This document shows positions 11,332-21,649 of a stretch of DNA of 64,000 bases, piece after piece (the first letter of the stretch is position 1; each line of letters opens with the position of its first letter). Source of the DNA: Dermacentor variabilis (Eukaryota; Arthropoda; Arachnida; Ixodida; Ixodidae); assembly GCF_050947875.1 (NCBI RefSeq), contig NC_134570.1, positions 241,544,584 to 241,608,583 of the forward strand, written 5' to 3'. The translations under genes and the position numbers were made by a program. The notes under the pieces are model-generated. The model did no database searches, was not told the origin of the DNA, and saw nothing but the letters and a program-made list of their open reading frames with translations.

Positions 11332-12968
11332 CTGTGGCAAGAGGCTCAACAGGGCGAGAAACACCGTAACTGTCACCCCAGTCAGGTCTCTGAGGGAATC
11401 GTCGTTTTCCTTGTCCACCAAGGCCTGGTAGCCCTTTGGTTGGTGATCCTCCAAACACAATGCAGTAACACTTGCGTCGGCCGTTGCAGGCTCTTCAGGC
11501 GCAAAGAATTCAACCTGGGGGGATGCCTCGCATTGCACCGGCGAACAGGGTGCAGGCAATCATCAGGACTCATTTGCTGTGGCGGTGTCTCTAGCGTCTG
11601 AGCTGAGACCTGCATAAAATTGATGGCATGCTAAAATTTTCAGACAACAAGGTGTTTCCTAGCTTTATCTTACTCTAGAATACCGATTGTATGCCACGTC
11701 GAGAAGCGCTAACCACGCACACCAAGACACAAAAGCCCATGCAAGGCTCACCACAGTGCCCCTGGGAAACTAGGTTAAAATGAATTCCCTTCTTGAAACT
11801 GGTTCGCTTCTTGTTCATTGTGATGAACAAGAAGGGAACTACCATCGCAGGTTTTTAATAGGGATAAGAACTGCAAGGATTGGATCCTACAGGATTGTTC
11901 GTTGCTCGGGGAACTCGAACTATGAAGTGGCGGCTGACAAAACCCAGCTTTTTTCATGCAGCCATTTGCGACCCGAGGGGGTTCACATTATTCTTCTCAA
12001 GCCATTCTACACTCGATAAGACTGTGCACGTTTCGTGTTCCAGGTTCCTCTTCAGTGTACCGTTATTTTGTTTTGTGTTGCATCAGGGTGATGTGCTTTT
12101 AACGGAGGGAGTAAAGGCTGCCTTTCGTTTGTTTCTGGTACAAGTTCACCACAATAAATGTTCAGTTGTTTCTTATTCACTGCTGCATTGTTTGTCATTT
12201 ATGGCAATATGTCTGTTCTGACTTTTAGCTTTCAAACACAAGAAGCACCCAGCCTGGATTCCTTTTTTTATAACCTGCAAATTTTGAGTGCGCACTTACT
12301 CGGTACCTTATGGTAGTACAGCAGAACCTACCTCAACTCCTTGCAGTTGTTGGGTTCGTTATTCCCATCAAAGCATTCAGGTTCCTCCAGTGGTAGTGTG
12401 ACTGCTGGTGCTGGAGAAGCTGGCACATCCATGGTGGCAGTAGGTGGTCCATCTTGCAGCACCTTTGGCAAAGATGCTAAGGAGTGGGCGAGATCTGCAG
12501 CAGTGGCTACGGCTGTTCTCCGCTTCTTAATTCTAAGAAATATGCACACAGTAACTTATCTAGATAATTGCAATGCAGGCTGGCATTGAACGAGAAAATG
12601 TCTGTCTAATTAAGGCGGGGTCACTGCTACTGTAAGTTTTGAACAGTTGCAATCAGCAATGTTTGGCTCACACTGATATAGCACACACGGACTGAGGTGC
12701 TGCAGTAGAACTGCTTTAGATTGGAGCAATCTCATTTACAGCCAACAGGTCCATATCATGAATCTGCTCCCCCTTCTCTCCCTGTCAGGCAATGGTGAAA
12801 GACCAAAACAAACAAACTAAAACCAACGACTGCCAGATCTCTTAATACTAGAATATACAGACTCGATTTTTGTTCCGCATGCAAATTTGTCCCCATGCAT
12901 GCTGCACGCTTTGCGCGTTTGATCACCCCCGGAATGACTGCATGCACTGCTGTGTACTCCTAAGTATG

Positions 12969-13159
12969 ACGTAGTACTTCTGCGGAAACCCGCATAGTGA
13001 AGAGAAGTGATGAATAAAGGAAAAATCGGACATCCACCCGTTCGTAGCAATTGCTACAAAGGAAACCCATACGGGTGCTACAAAGGAAACCCATACCCGT
13101 ATGGGTTTCCTTTGTAGCAATTGCTACGAACGGGTGGATGTCTGATTTTCCCTTTATTC
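12969..13159. mobile_element. Hairpin insertion with 13-bp flanking repeat
   Basis: The inverted arms (from 13007 and to 13164) contain CATCCACCCGTTCG and GTAGCAATTGCTAC and are nearly identical over about 70 bases. The insertion sits in intron 2 of the transposase gene. It is flanked by direct copies of ACTCCTAAGTATG at 12956-12968 and 13160-13172, a likely target duplication, so this is a discrete short element that moved in after the transposon. Confidence 0.75.
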
Positions 13160-14109
13160 ACTCCTAAGTATGCACCACTCTAAGTGCGTGCGCACTTGGC
13201 CATCTCGTCTGTGTGAAGTCACTGCGCTTTTCTTTTTTGCGGGAATTATGGTGTAAGCCAAGCTATGCTCTAGCGACCTCTCAAAGTTTCCGAGTGTCAT
13301 GTGGCTACCGCACCGTACAATTTCTGCTTTAATTAAGGGAGCTCTTCGAGGAGCCGCGACCACATCGTCCCGCGACCTCTAGGAGAGGGGAGTTTCGACC
13401 CCAAGTTTGCGCACCTCTGCTTTAGCGGCTGCGCCTTTGCCAGCACTAGAGTGAAATCGGTCACAGGAACCATCGAGCACACCTACTGACGAAATCTCGG
13501 CTCGGGTGTCACGTAGACATTATAGCATCTAAAAATGTCTACACATGACAGCTCGCTTAAAAAGAAAGTGCCTATTTCGCGGAGTTCTCACCTTTCATAG
13601 CATCCCGCCTTATCTTCCGGAAGCACGGACCGCTTGCGGTACTCGTCACGAAATATCGTTGGCACGTGCGACTGGGATGACACATCTTTGGACGGCGCAC
13701 CGCCAACGAAATGGACGCTGCATGTGTTCGTGCGCCGAGAGCTAGGGCTCCTAGTTTGCTCTGTCGGCACTGAAATGTGCAGATATAAGTGGCACAAGAA
13801 AAACAAAAACGCAGAACGCGAGACGGCCGAGAGAGAAGACACGGTCACGGGAACCAAACTTACTTTTTTCGTCGCACAGCCGTGATCCGCTGTTGCCGCT
13901 GCCCGACAAAGCGCGGACGAGTTGAGAAACCGTGAAACGTCGTCCCCGCTGGGCACGACGTGTACCTGTTGGTACAGCCGACTACGCAGCGATTCATTAT
14001 TCGAAAAAAAAAATACGCGTTAACGACGCGGTCATGGCGTACGCGTATCCACGGCGGTATGGATTCGTATTCCGGCGGCAGCACGGAGACCACGCGGAGA
14101 CGTTTCCTT

Positions 14110-14387
14110 CAACTCGGGTTCTCAACGAGTGTCTTCTCTGACAGCCGCACTGTGGTGTCCTTCCAGGCAGGCAGGAACCAGGCAGTTGCAGGGAAAGTAC
14201 GCAAAAGGAATTTCTTTATTCCATGGACAAGGTGACTGGCGAGCGCCAGCACAGCTGGGCCGCCGTCTGTGATAAGCTGGGAAGAAGAGCGCGGGCTACG
14301 CACGGTGCCGCGGTATATAAGCCCTTATAAAAGGGGCGTGTCGCAGTAGCGCACGTGTCGGTTATCGGCAGACGTGCAGCTGCTACA
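14110..14387 (-). repeat. Probable solo LTR
   Basis: Read on the minus strand it begins TGTAGCAGCTGCACG at 14387. It has TATA-like CTTTTATAAG and CTTATATACC near 14335-14310, AATAAA at about 14216, and then a U5-like stretch ending near 14110 at GAACCCGAGTTG. No gag, protease or RT sequence lies on either side. It sits about 110 bases upstream of the THAP exon 1 in the same orientation and could supply a promoter, but that is inference. The exact right edge is unsure. Confidence 0.5.
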
Positions 14388-14429
14388 CGCACGGTGGCGC
14401 TCCAGTCGCAGCGCACGCAGTGCATTGCG

Positions 14430-14925
14430 AACTGTGCTTTTCTACGTCTCTTTTTTTGCGTTTCCCTACTTTTCTTCCCCCAATCCTCCAAACGCCTCTT
14501 ACTAATCCCTATTGCGGACATGGTTAATTTTCCACTGCTCTCGCTGAACCCAAGGGCTTCAAGGAGGTCAATGGTGCCTAAATCGACCGCTGGGTTGACG
14601 TCTTCACACTATAATGAAACATGCTACATCGTTTCCCTAACTTTACCGCAGCAACCACATGCTTATACCTCGCTTTTAGGTGCGTGTTCTAATGCATCCC
14701 GATCTCGCTTCGAGAAGTAATGAGCTTCCCTTTGAGTTATGAATAGCTTGCTTCCTGATTTCGTTTCTTTTTCCTCTTAAGTAGTTACTCATGGCAGGTT
14801 TCTTTTCCATTGCCGCCACCAATGAGATTATTCCGGCCTCTCTGATTTTCCGCTTGACGTTCTTTGTTGCTTTGTTTCCCACCCGACAGCTTGTCCTCAG
14901 CGAAACATCAAGAGCCACCTCGCCC
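14430..14925 (-). pseudogene. LINE ORF2 3' fragment
   Basis: The minus strand encodes AAMEKKPAMSNYLRGKRNE followed by a decayed tail. This matches, block for block, the plus-strand LINE at 33.6 kb (ATMEKKSAMSDYLRGKKTK and the same downstream order). It is the C-terminal end of the same LINE family, 5'-truncated, with no catalytic part. Confidence 0.65.
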
Positions 14926-15057
14926 TCAAGAGAATCAATACGCCGAGTTGATTTATCCCACTGTTCCTACCGTTTCAAAGTTTTCCTCGGCCTCTTACTT
15001 TCCCACTCCTCCGTTAATGGTGCAACCGATTGGCGGGGCGCGCTCGTCGTCGAGCTC

Positions 15058-15060
<3 letters not shown>
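14926..15060. other. Target sequence before the I-type LINE
   Basis: Short unassigned stretch between two LINE copies. The LINE tail begins at 15061. Confidence 0.4.

Positions 15061-15094
<34 letters not shown>
15061..15094 (-). repeat. Trinucleotide 3' tail of the LINE
   Basis: A (GAT)n run on the plus strand directly after the LINE end signal. Simple trinucleotide tails are usual for I-clade elements. Confidence 0.8.
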
Positions 15095-15095
<1 letters not shown>

Positions 15096-15179
15096 CGAAA
15101 AACGTTTATTTGCTATATTTTGCGGTGATTTTTGCGGCTTCAGATGGAGTCTTCCATCTTCTCTTAAGGGTCGGTTCCC

Positions 15180-18100
15180 CTAGTCCAGGGCTCCGCTGAG
15201 GGTAGCTGCCCTGCGTGCACGCCTTACTAGTCCTTGTTGGACTTTCAGGATGTCGCTGGATAGCATCCTCTCCCACTGTTCCGCACTCGGGTTTTTTATT
15301 ATGGCTCGCCCATCTGTTTTCTGGCAAGCCCATGTGGTATGGTATAGGGTTGGTTTGTCTCCACACCATGGGCACTTGCTCTCGTACTGCGTGGGGTAGA
15401 TCTTGCTTAGCATGTTTAGGCACGGGAATGTTCCCATTTGTAGCTGTCGCCATGCTATGGCGTCTTCTCTATTTAGTTGTTTGTGAGGGGGCGGGTATTT
15501 TTGTCTGCCTCTGTAGTAGTTTAGTATCTCTGAATAGCTTTGGGCTACCGGCTCGGGTTCCTCAGCGGGGTCGGGATTGTTGGATGCTCGGTTTGTTGCG
15601 TGCCCTCGAGCTATCCTATCCGCCTCCTGATTTCCCGTAATGTCGGTATGTCCCGGCACCCAAACTATCGTGTGTTTGGCCTGGTTGGTGACTGTTTTGC
15701 CACTTGAGCGGAGGATGCGGAGCGCGCTGTGGCTGATTCAGCCGTTTAGATAGTTGCGGCATGCTGCTTGTGAGCCTGTGAGTATGGTTAAGGACCTGTT
15801 GGATCGGTAGCTCTCCGCTGCCGCTAGAGCCACGGCTGCCTCTTCGGCCTCAACTACCGTACAGTTCCGAATTGATGCGCTGGTGATTTCTTTTAGGTCC
15901 TAGTTGATCACCGTTGCGACTTTGCTTTTCTTGTGGTTTCTGTCCTCAGTGTAGGTAGCAGCGTCTTCTACGTACACTGTGTCGCGTCCAGTTGCCAGTG
16001 TTCTTTGTACATACTATGCTCTCGTGCCATGTGTAGGTTCGGGTCCATATTGCTGGGTATCGGTGCTACTTTGATGGTGTTTATGTATTCGTCCGGTATC
16101 GTCTCCGTGCTTTGTGTCTCCCTTATGGTAGCTTCACCGCCGTATCTGCTCAGGAGTCTTCTGCCCGTTGCCGATAGCTTTAGTCTTTGCATTTGCGCGA
16201 CTATCTGCGCTTCTTGGAGCTCCTCGAGAATGTTGTGCAGCCCCAGGGCCAGGAATTTGTCGGTCGATGTTGACTGCGGTAGGTGGAGCGCCGTCTTGAG
16301 GGCTTTCCTCAGGATTGCGTCCGCTTGTTGCATTTCGTGCTTCGTACAGTGGTTGTACGGAAGGCTGTACGTCACTCTACTGAACAACAGGCTTCTGACC
16401 AGTTTGAGTGTGTCTGCTTCCTTCATGCCGTGTCTTTTCCGCGAGACCCGCGTTATCATGCGGGCCACTTGGTTGGCTGCTGTTTTAAGTAGTGTTAGGG
16501 TGTGGGTACATCGTTGGTTCGATTGTATCCACATTCCTAATATCCTGATGAGCGTCTTCTCAGGGATTGGCTGTCCCTCGAGGTGGATGTTCAACTTCAT
16601 GTTTACTTGCTCTGGGACGGTTCGGTTCTTCTTGCCTCGCCATACTCTTAGGAGCTCGGACTTCTCCGTTGAGCAGGCTAGACCTCTTGCCTTGACATAT
16701 TCCTCTACGCATGCCGCAGCTTCTTGTAATCTTTCTTCCTTTTCCTTGAGTGAGCCTTTGGTGACCCATACAGTGATATCGTCGGCGTACATGGCGTGGC
16801 GTACGCCGTCGATTTGGTCTAGTTGTTGGGCCAGTCCAATCATGGCAACATTGAACAGGATGGGTGAGATGACCGATCCTTGCGGTGTGCCTTTGTTTGG
16901 AGTGTTGAACTTTTCGGATCTCAGCTCGCCAGGCCGATTGTTGCTGTTCTGTTGGACAAAAATGCCTTGACGTAGCTGTGTATTTTCATGCCGCAATTTA
17001 GGTTGTCAAGTCCTGTCAGGATGGCTTCGTGGCTTACGTTGTCAAAGGCGCCTTTGACGTCCATTGCCGTGATGATGTACTCTCCGTTGAGCGGGATATT
17101 GCTCAGTACCTCTTCTCTGATTTGCAGGAGTACATCTTGGGTCGAGAGCCTGGCTCTGAAACCAAACATGCTGGGGGGGTACAGCTCGTTTTCTTCCATA
17201 TGATTTTGTAGCCTCCTCGTAACCACTCTCTCATAGATCTTGCCTAGGCTTGATGTAAGGGAGATTGGTCAGAGGTTTTCCACTTGAAGTTTCTTGCCGG
17301 GTTTCGGGATCATGATGACTTCCGCGTGTTTCCATTCTTCTGGTACTGTTCCCGCTTGCCAGTGTCCATTGAGGTATTCGGTTAGCTTTTCAACTAGCTC
17401 GTCTCCGAGGTTGCGGATGAGCGCGTTTTTGATCTTGTCCGCACCTGCGGCTGTGTTCTTTGTTGCACTTCTTATCGCCGCGTACGCCTCTTCCCGGGTG
17501 ATGGGTCTATCCAGCCTTCCATTTTCTTCTCCTTTGTAGCGCTTTGTGTAGGCTGCTGGGTCGCCGTCACCGTAGCACTTTTTGCGTATTTTGACTAATA
17601 GTTCCGAGTCTGCTCCCTCGTACTGGTGCACCAGTCGGTATATGACTTTGTTGTTTTCGGTCTTTGATTTTGCCGGATCTAGGAGTGCCTTGAGTATGCG
17701 CCATGTCTTTGCAGTGCTCAAAGTTGCGTTTAGAGAGTCACTAAATTGTTGCCAATTTTGCTTCGCTAGCTGCGCCGCGTACTTATCTGCCTTTTTCGTG
17801 ATTTCCGCGATCTTAAGCTTGAGCTTTTTGTTCTATTTCTGTCTTTTCCACCTTTTTGTGAGCCCCCTTCTGGCTTCCCATAGTCTGAGAAGTCTAGAGT
17901 CCACGTCCGGCGTCTGCGGCGTACGCTCAATTTTTTTGGTGAATTTGCGTTGTGTTTCTTTGAGCATGTTCCCCCAGTTTTTTATAGATTCGATGCTTTT
18001 TATTGTATCGCCACATGCTTCTCTGAACGCTTTCCGGTCCGTTATGTTTGCTTTCCCTATCTGCCGTCTAATTTTGCCTGCTATTCTGATTTGCGTCTTT

Positions 18101-19016
18101 AGCATATAGTGGTCGCTACCTAGGCTTTCCATTAGGTTGTCCCACTCCGCTTGCCTTGTTCTTTTGACGAACGTGAGATCGGGGCAGGTGTCCTTGTTCA
18201 CGCTGTTCCCGATTCTCGTAGGGGTATCGGCTTCCGTGATGAGTTCACACTCGATATTGTCAGCTGCCTCGGTTACTGCTCTTCCCTTTTGATCCGTTCT
18301 CGTGTATCCCCAGCTCTCCTCTCTGGCGTTGAAATCTCCCAGTACGACTAGTGCATTTCATTTAGCCAGCTTGTCTGCTCCCTTGAACAGCGCGTCGAAT
18401 TTCGCCCTACTTTGTCTCGGGGGGCTGTATATATATTTACGATGAATATGCTTCCTCCCTTCCTTTTCTTTACCCACCGTGGTTGCTCAGTGGCTATGGT
18501 GTTAGGCTACTGAGCACGAGGTCGCGGGATCGAATCCCGGACACGGCGGCCGCATTTCGATGGGGGCGAAATGCGAAAACACCCGTGTACCTAGATTTAG
18601 GTGCACGTTAAAGAACCCCAGGTGGTCGAAATTTCTGGAGTCCTCCACTACGGCGTGCCTCATAATCAGAAAGTGGTTTTGGCACGTAAAACCCCATAAT
18701 TTAATTTTCTTTTTTGGTATGATCTCGACTATTACGTGCTCTACGTCTGTGTCGGCTATCCTGTCATGGCTTATGGCGATGAGGGTTTTGTTGACTAGGA
18801 TTGCCGTTCTTCTCCCTTCCTCCGGATTCTCGTAGCACGTGTAGCCCTGTAGTGTTGGGGTAATCCCTGTTTCTTGTAGAGCTATTACGTCGGTTGGAGT
18901 AAGTTGTGCGTTGATGTACTGTTGTAGTAGTGCTTGTTTTCTTCTATATCCTCTGCAGTTCCACTGCCATATTTCTAGTTTTTCTTCTTTTTAGTTCTTT
19001 TGGATGTACTGTTCAT
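15180..19016 (-). pseudogene. I-clade LINE ORF2: endonuclease, reverse transcriptase, RNase H
   Basis: The polyprotein nicks the target and copies the RNA into it. Order of motifs: IWQWNCRGY near 18,960, VIALQETG, ILVNKTLIAISHDRIAD, then after the SINE VVLGDFNAREESWG near 18,335 and SLGSDHYML near 18,110. The RT shows WKHAEVIMIPKPGKK, PISLTSSLGKIYER, MFGFRARLSTQDVL, MDVKGAFDNVSHEA, GTPQGSVISPILF and the catalytic MYADDITVW near 16,785. The RNase H shows VVEAEEAAVALA and VPGHTDITGNQEAD. The Asp usually found in its TDSQ motif reads Gly (LTGSQ, near 15,775). The C-terminal finger is CPWCGDKPTLYH. Stops, at least two frameshifts and an early one in the A-rich start region break the frame. Confidence 0.85.
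18472..18704 (+). repeat. Ruka-like tRNA-derived SINE
   Basis: This has a tRNA-like head with an A-box region (GGTTGCTCAGTGG) and a B-box (GGGATCGAATCCC), a body with GTGCACGTTAAAGAACCCC and CTACGGCGTGCCTCATAATC, and the end GGCACGTAAAACCCC. It is flanked by TTTTCTTT at 18464-18471 and 18705-18712, a clean 8-bp target duplication that splits the LINE endonuclease. Similarity to the tick SINE Ruka is from memory. RNA polymerase III would transcribe it on the plus strand. Confidence 0.9.
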
Positions 19017-20792
19017 GCGTAAATTTCGGGGTCGTCGTCACTCGTACTGTAGTTTTCTAACGCCGGGCGTCTCTGGTTGAACGCGTCTTTGACGCGTTCG
19101 GTAATTATCTGTTTTCGTAGGGCGCGGATTTCTGTTCCCTGCATGGTTATCTGCTGTTCCATTATTTGCATAGCTTGCTGTATTTCTGCTATAAACTTGG
19201 TGAGGTTGGCCTGAGTCATTTCGGTAGATTGACTTTGCGGGGGTGTTGATGGCGGCCTCGGAGTGCTACCTGACCTGAGGTCCTGTGCTTCCTGCATTAG
19301 TCCATTGATTTTTGCGTCCTGCTCTTCTCGCGCTCTACGGCTAATTTCTAGCTCTCGCCTGAGTGCCCTGTTTTCTTTCTCTAGCTGTTTCTCTCTATTG
19401 TTCTGGAGTACCCGAGTGCGGAAACAAATTTTTTGGGGGGAGGCCTGCTTCCCAGCTCACCTTCGTGCCACCCTTGGGCTTCTTTTTCTGCTGCTGCTGG
19501 CCCTCGATGGCCGGGGGCGGCAGGGGTGGGATGGACCGGGACCGGCTCCGTGAACGGCTCCGTGACTGGCTCCGTGACCCGTTCTGTGACCGGCTCCGGA
19601 ATCGGCTCCGCTCGCCCTCCGAGCTGAACCGTCTCGGATGGCGTTGCCTCCGTTCTTTCTCCCTGCTGCTGCGCTGTTGCTGCTGCGACTGGTGCTGTCG
19701 ACCTAGCAGTTTCTTTAGGCGATCCTTGCAGCCCCTGGATCCGGTGGCGTGGTCGCTTCCACACATCAGGCACTTGGTTTGGCATTGGTGATTTTCCGGC
19801 GGATTCTGCACTCCTCATTGCCTGCACGTCTTGGCGTTTGGCGTCGGGCAGACGTCGGAGCGGTGGCCCTGTTGGCAGCAAATGTAGCACACCTGCCTCG
19901 TCGGCCGGTATGGGTAGCATCTAAACTCTGCGCCTGCAAATATCACGTATTTGGGTATGATGGAGGCGTCAAAGGTGATGACCGCCGTTTCCGATTTTCC
20001 TAGCATTCTTGCGGTGAGCACCACAACCCCTTGGGTGCGGACTCGTAGCTTTGCCTTGAGCATTTCCGTCGGCGTTCCCGCGGGGACTCCGTGTATTACG
20101 GCTCGCTTCACGGCCTCCGGCAATGCCACGTATCTGTTGACCTCGCAGGCTTGGCCTCTGACTCGTAGGTTGGTTATTCCGAGCATCATCTTCGCTGCTT
20201 CCTCGTTCGAAGTACTTGCTATGATGATGTTCGATCCTGTCCTTAGCCTGACTATAAAGTCTTCATCCTTGAATTTGTTGTTGCATGCCTCCATGATGGC
20301 TTGCACGATTTCTATCGCCTTCAGTGCTTTGATTGGTAGGCCATTCTTTGGTCTGATAATAATTTTGGCATCGCCCTTTGGGAGCGGTGGCAGCCTTTGT
20401 CTCGGCTGTCATTGTTCTTCGTGAGCAGCTGGTGCGCCAGCTGTCCTTCCGCTCACGCCACCTGATGCCGAGGCGGCCGGCGCCATCTTGCTATTGTTCT
20501 CTCCGCTCCGGGTCTCGTACGAGTTCAAAATGGCAGCGTTCCGCGATCCGCTCCTCTGCTGTTTTTTCTGGCGTTTTGAAGTATAAATCTGCCATTGCTC
20601 GGCGGTATCGTACGTGCTTGACGCACCTGGTTGGCCATGCTGCACGGCGGCACCCTCGAGCTCTCCGGTGGCTTCGGTGTCGGAGTAGCCGCGGTAGCGG
20701 TCGTCGTCCATGTCTTGCGTTTCGGGCGGATCGTTGGTGGGTCCGCTCATGAGGGTCTTGAAGTTCGGTGGGTTCGAGCAGCGGAGGTTCAT
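19013..20792 (-). pseudogene. I-clade LINE ORF1 (gag-like, CCHC zinc knuckle), frameshifted
   Basis: This is the RNA-binding ORF1 of the I-type LINE. The first Met read is at 20792; an internal MSGPTNDPPETQDMDDD start is also possible. The N-terminal part is low complexity. The middle part holds the conserved block ALPEAVKRAVIHGVPAGTP and ends in a zinc knuckle, CYICCQQGHRSDVC, at about 19,875. It is followed in another frame by CLMCGSDHATGSRGC and a long Ser-Arg repeat tail. The last part is a coiled coil (AEIQQAMQIMEQQI) ending EIYA at 19,016. At least two frameshifts separate these blocks. Confidence 0.75.
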
Positions 20793-21115
20793 CTCAGGCC
20801 GCGTCGAAGTCGTCGACGCTGCCCGTCGCCCTCGAGCGCCGTGCTCGTGCTAGGCCTCGTGTGCTTACAGGGAAGGTGGTTCGCAGCGATGAGCGGGCAC
20901 CGGCTTGACACCTTCTTCCTCTTCGTCGTCTCAGGACACACCTCGAGCTCTTTGAGAGACGCGCACGGCATCCGAAGGCCCCGCTTCGTGGTGGTGGCGA
21001 CGCCTACGAGTGACGGCTGCTACACGCTCTGGCGGCGTTGCTTGAATGCGTGCCACCATGGGGGAAAGACGTGCCCCGAAACTGAGACGCGCGGAGGTCA
21101 GCGACCCCAACAATT

Positions 21116-21645
21116 TTCTTAGAACAGCGGCCCAGCGATAAGATGGGACGCGTTAGGAGGTGTGAGCGCGCACGTAGGAGTTTTGCGGTGATGTTTGCGA
21201 CGGACGGACGTGTTTCTTCCTTTTTTTGCAGGGAAAAACAAATTCTTTGTGCATGCTTTGAGCTTCCTTCTGTTTCTTTTTTTTAATTGCTGATTTTTTT
21301 TTGCCTTTAGACAGTAATTGGCTAGTTTTCTTTTGTTTGTGTGTGTGTGCGCCGGTGTGTTTTGTGTATATTTGGTTTTGCAGGGTGGTCAGAGCGTCCT
21401 TTCGCGAAACGTGTTTCTGCAGGTGCAACCGTGCGGAACGTCGTCTTTATAGCGTTTAAATAGTAGTTTGGAAGTCGCAAAACTATTAGCGATTAGTGGT
21501 TCCAGTGTGTGTGCTTTGGTATCGGGAATATTGCTTTGATAGGAAAGTGAGAGCGCGGCCGTGGGGTTCAACACGCGCGAACTCGTGTCATACCTTAAGT
21601 CAGTGCGACATTTATTGCTTCTAAATCATTGGTGATAATTGGTTT
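21116..21645. other. No gene recognised
   Basis: T-rich with short simple stretches (TG-rich near 21,340-21,360). No supported coding sequence. It may hold the 5' UTR of the LINE that follows. Confidence 0.4.
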
Positions 21646-21649
21646 GCAG

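Larger units (their letters stand above)
9387..13997 (-). pseudogene. THAP + DDE_Tnp_4 transposase gene, five exons, two nonsense sites
   Basis: This is a DNA transposase related to the PIF/Harbinger and IS5-like (ISL2EU) groups. Proposed exons: 13997-13864, 13750-13592, 12532-12332, 11602-11332 and 10163-9387. All four junctions use GT and AG and keep phase. Exons 1-2 form a THAP zinc finger: CVVGCTNRYT, FHGF, ITAVRRK, then TCSVHFVGG and PTIF, with the spacing of human THAP1. Exon 3 is basic at its start (IKKRRTA). Exon 4 ends DDSLRDLTGVTVTVFLAL then LLPQ, the usual lead-in to the helix-turn-helix. Exon 5 has LFGVHRTSASRIF, VIVDCSEIR (first Asp), GDMVMADKGFP (second Asp), and HVERCIQRIKSF (Glu). 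Damage: tandem stops at 11565-11560 and a TGA at 9842-9840. The product would be about 513 residues. Confidence 0.8.
15061..21115 (-). mobile_element. Nearly full-length I-clade LINE
   Basis: This minus-strand element has a gag-like ORF1 (20792-19013), an ORF2 with endonuclease, RT and RNase H (19016-15180), and a 3' end with AATAAA followed by a trinucleotide tail, read as (ATC)n on the minus strand, at 15094-15061. The 5' UTR reaches to about 21,115, where the character of the sequence changes. ORF1 and ORF2 overlap as ATGA at 19016-19013. A Ruka-like SINE interrupts the endonuclease at 18,472. Few stops and frameshifts suggest a fairly recent copy. Confidence 0.8.

Noticed and set aside
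15933..16970. A 345-codon plus-strand frame
   Set aside because: It is the antisense shadow of the I-type LINE RT, which has all RT motifs on the minus strand.
18500..18560. A tRNA gene at the B-box sequence
   Set aside because: The tRNA-like head belongs to a SINE with a body and target duplication; no full cloverleaf is evident.
19395..19811. Ser-Arg repeat frame as an SR splicing protein
   Set aside because: It follows the zinc knuckle of the LINE ORF1 in order and position, so it belongs to the retrotransposon.
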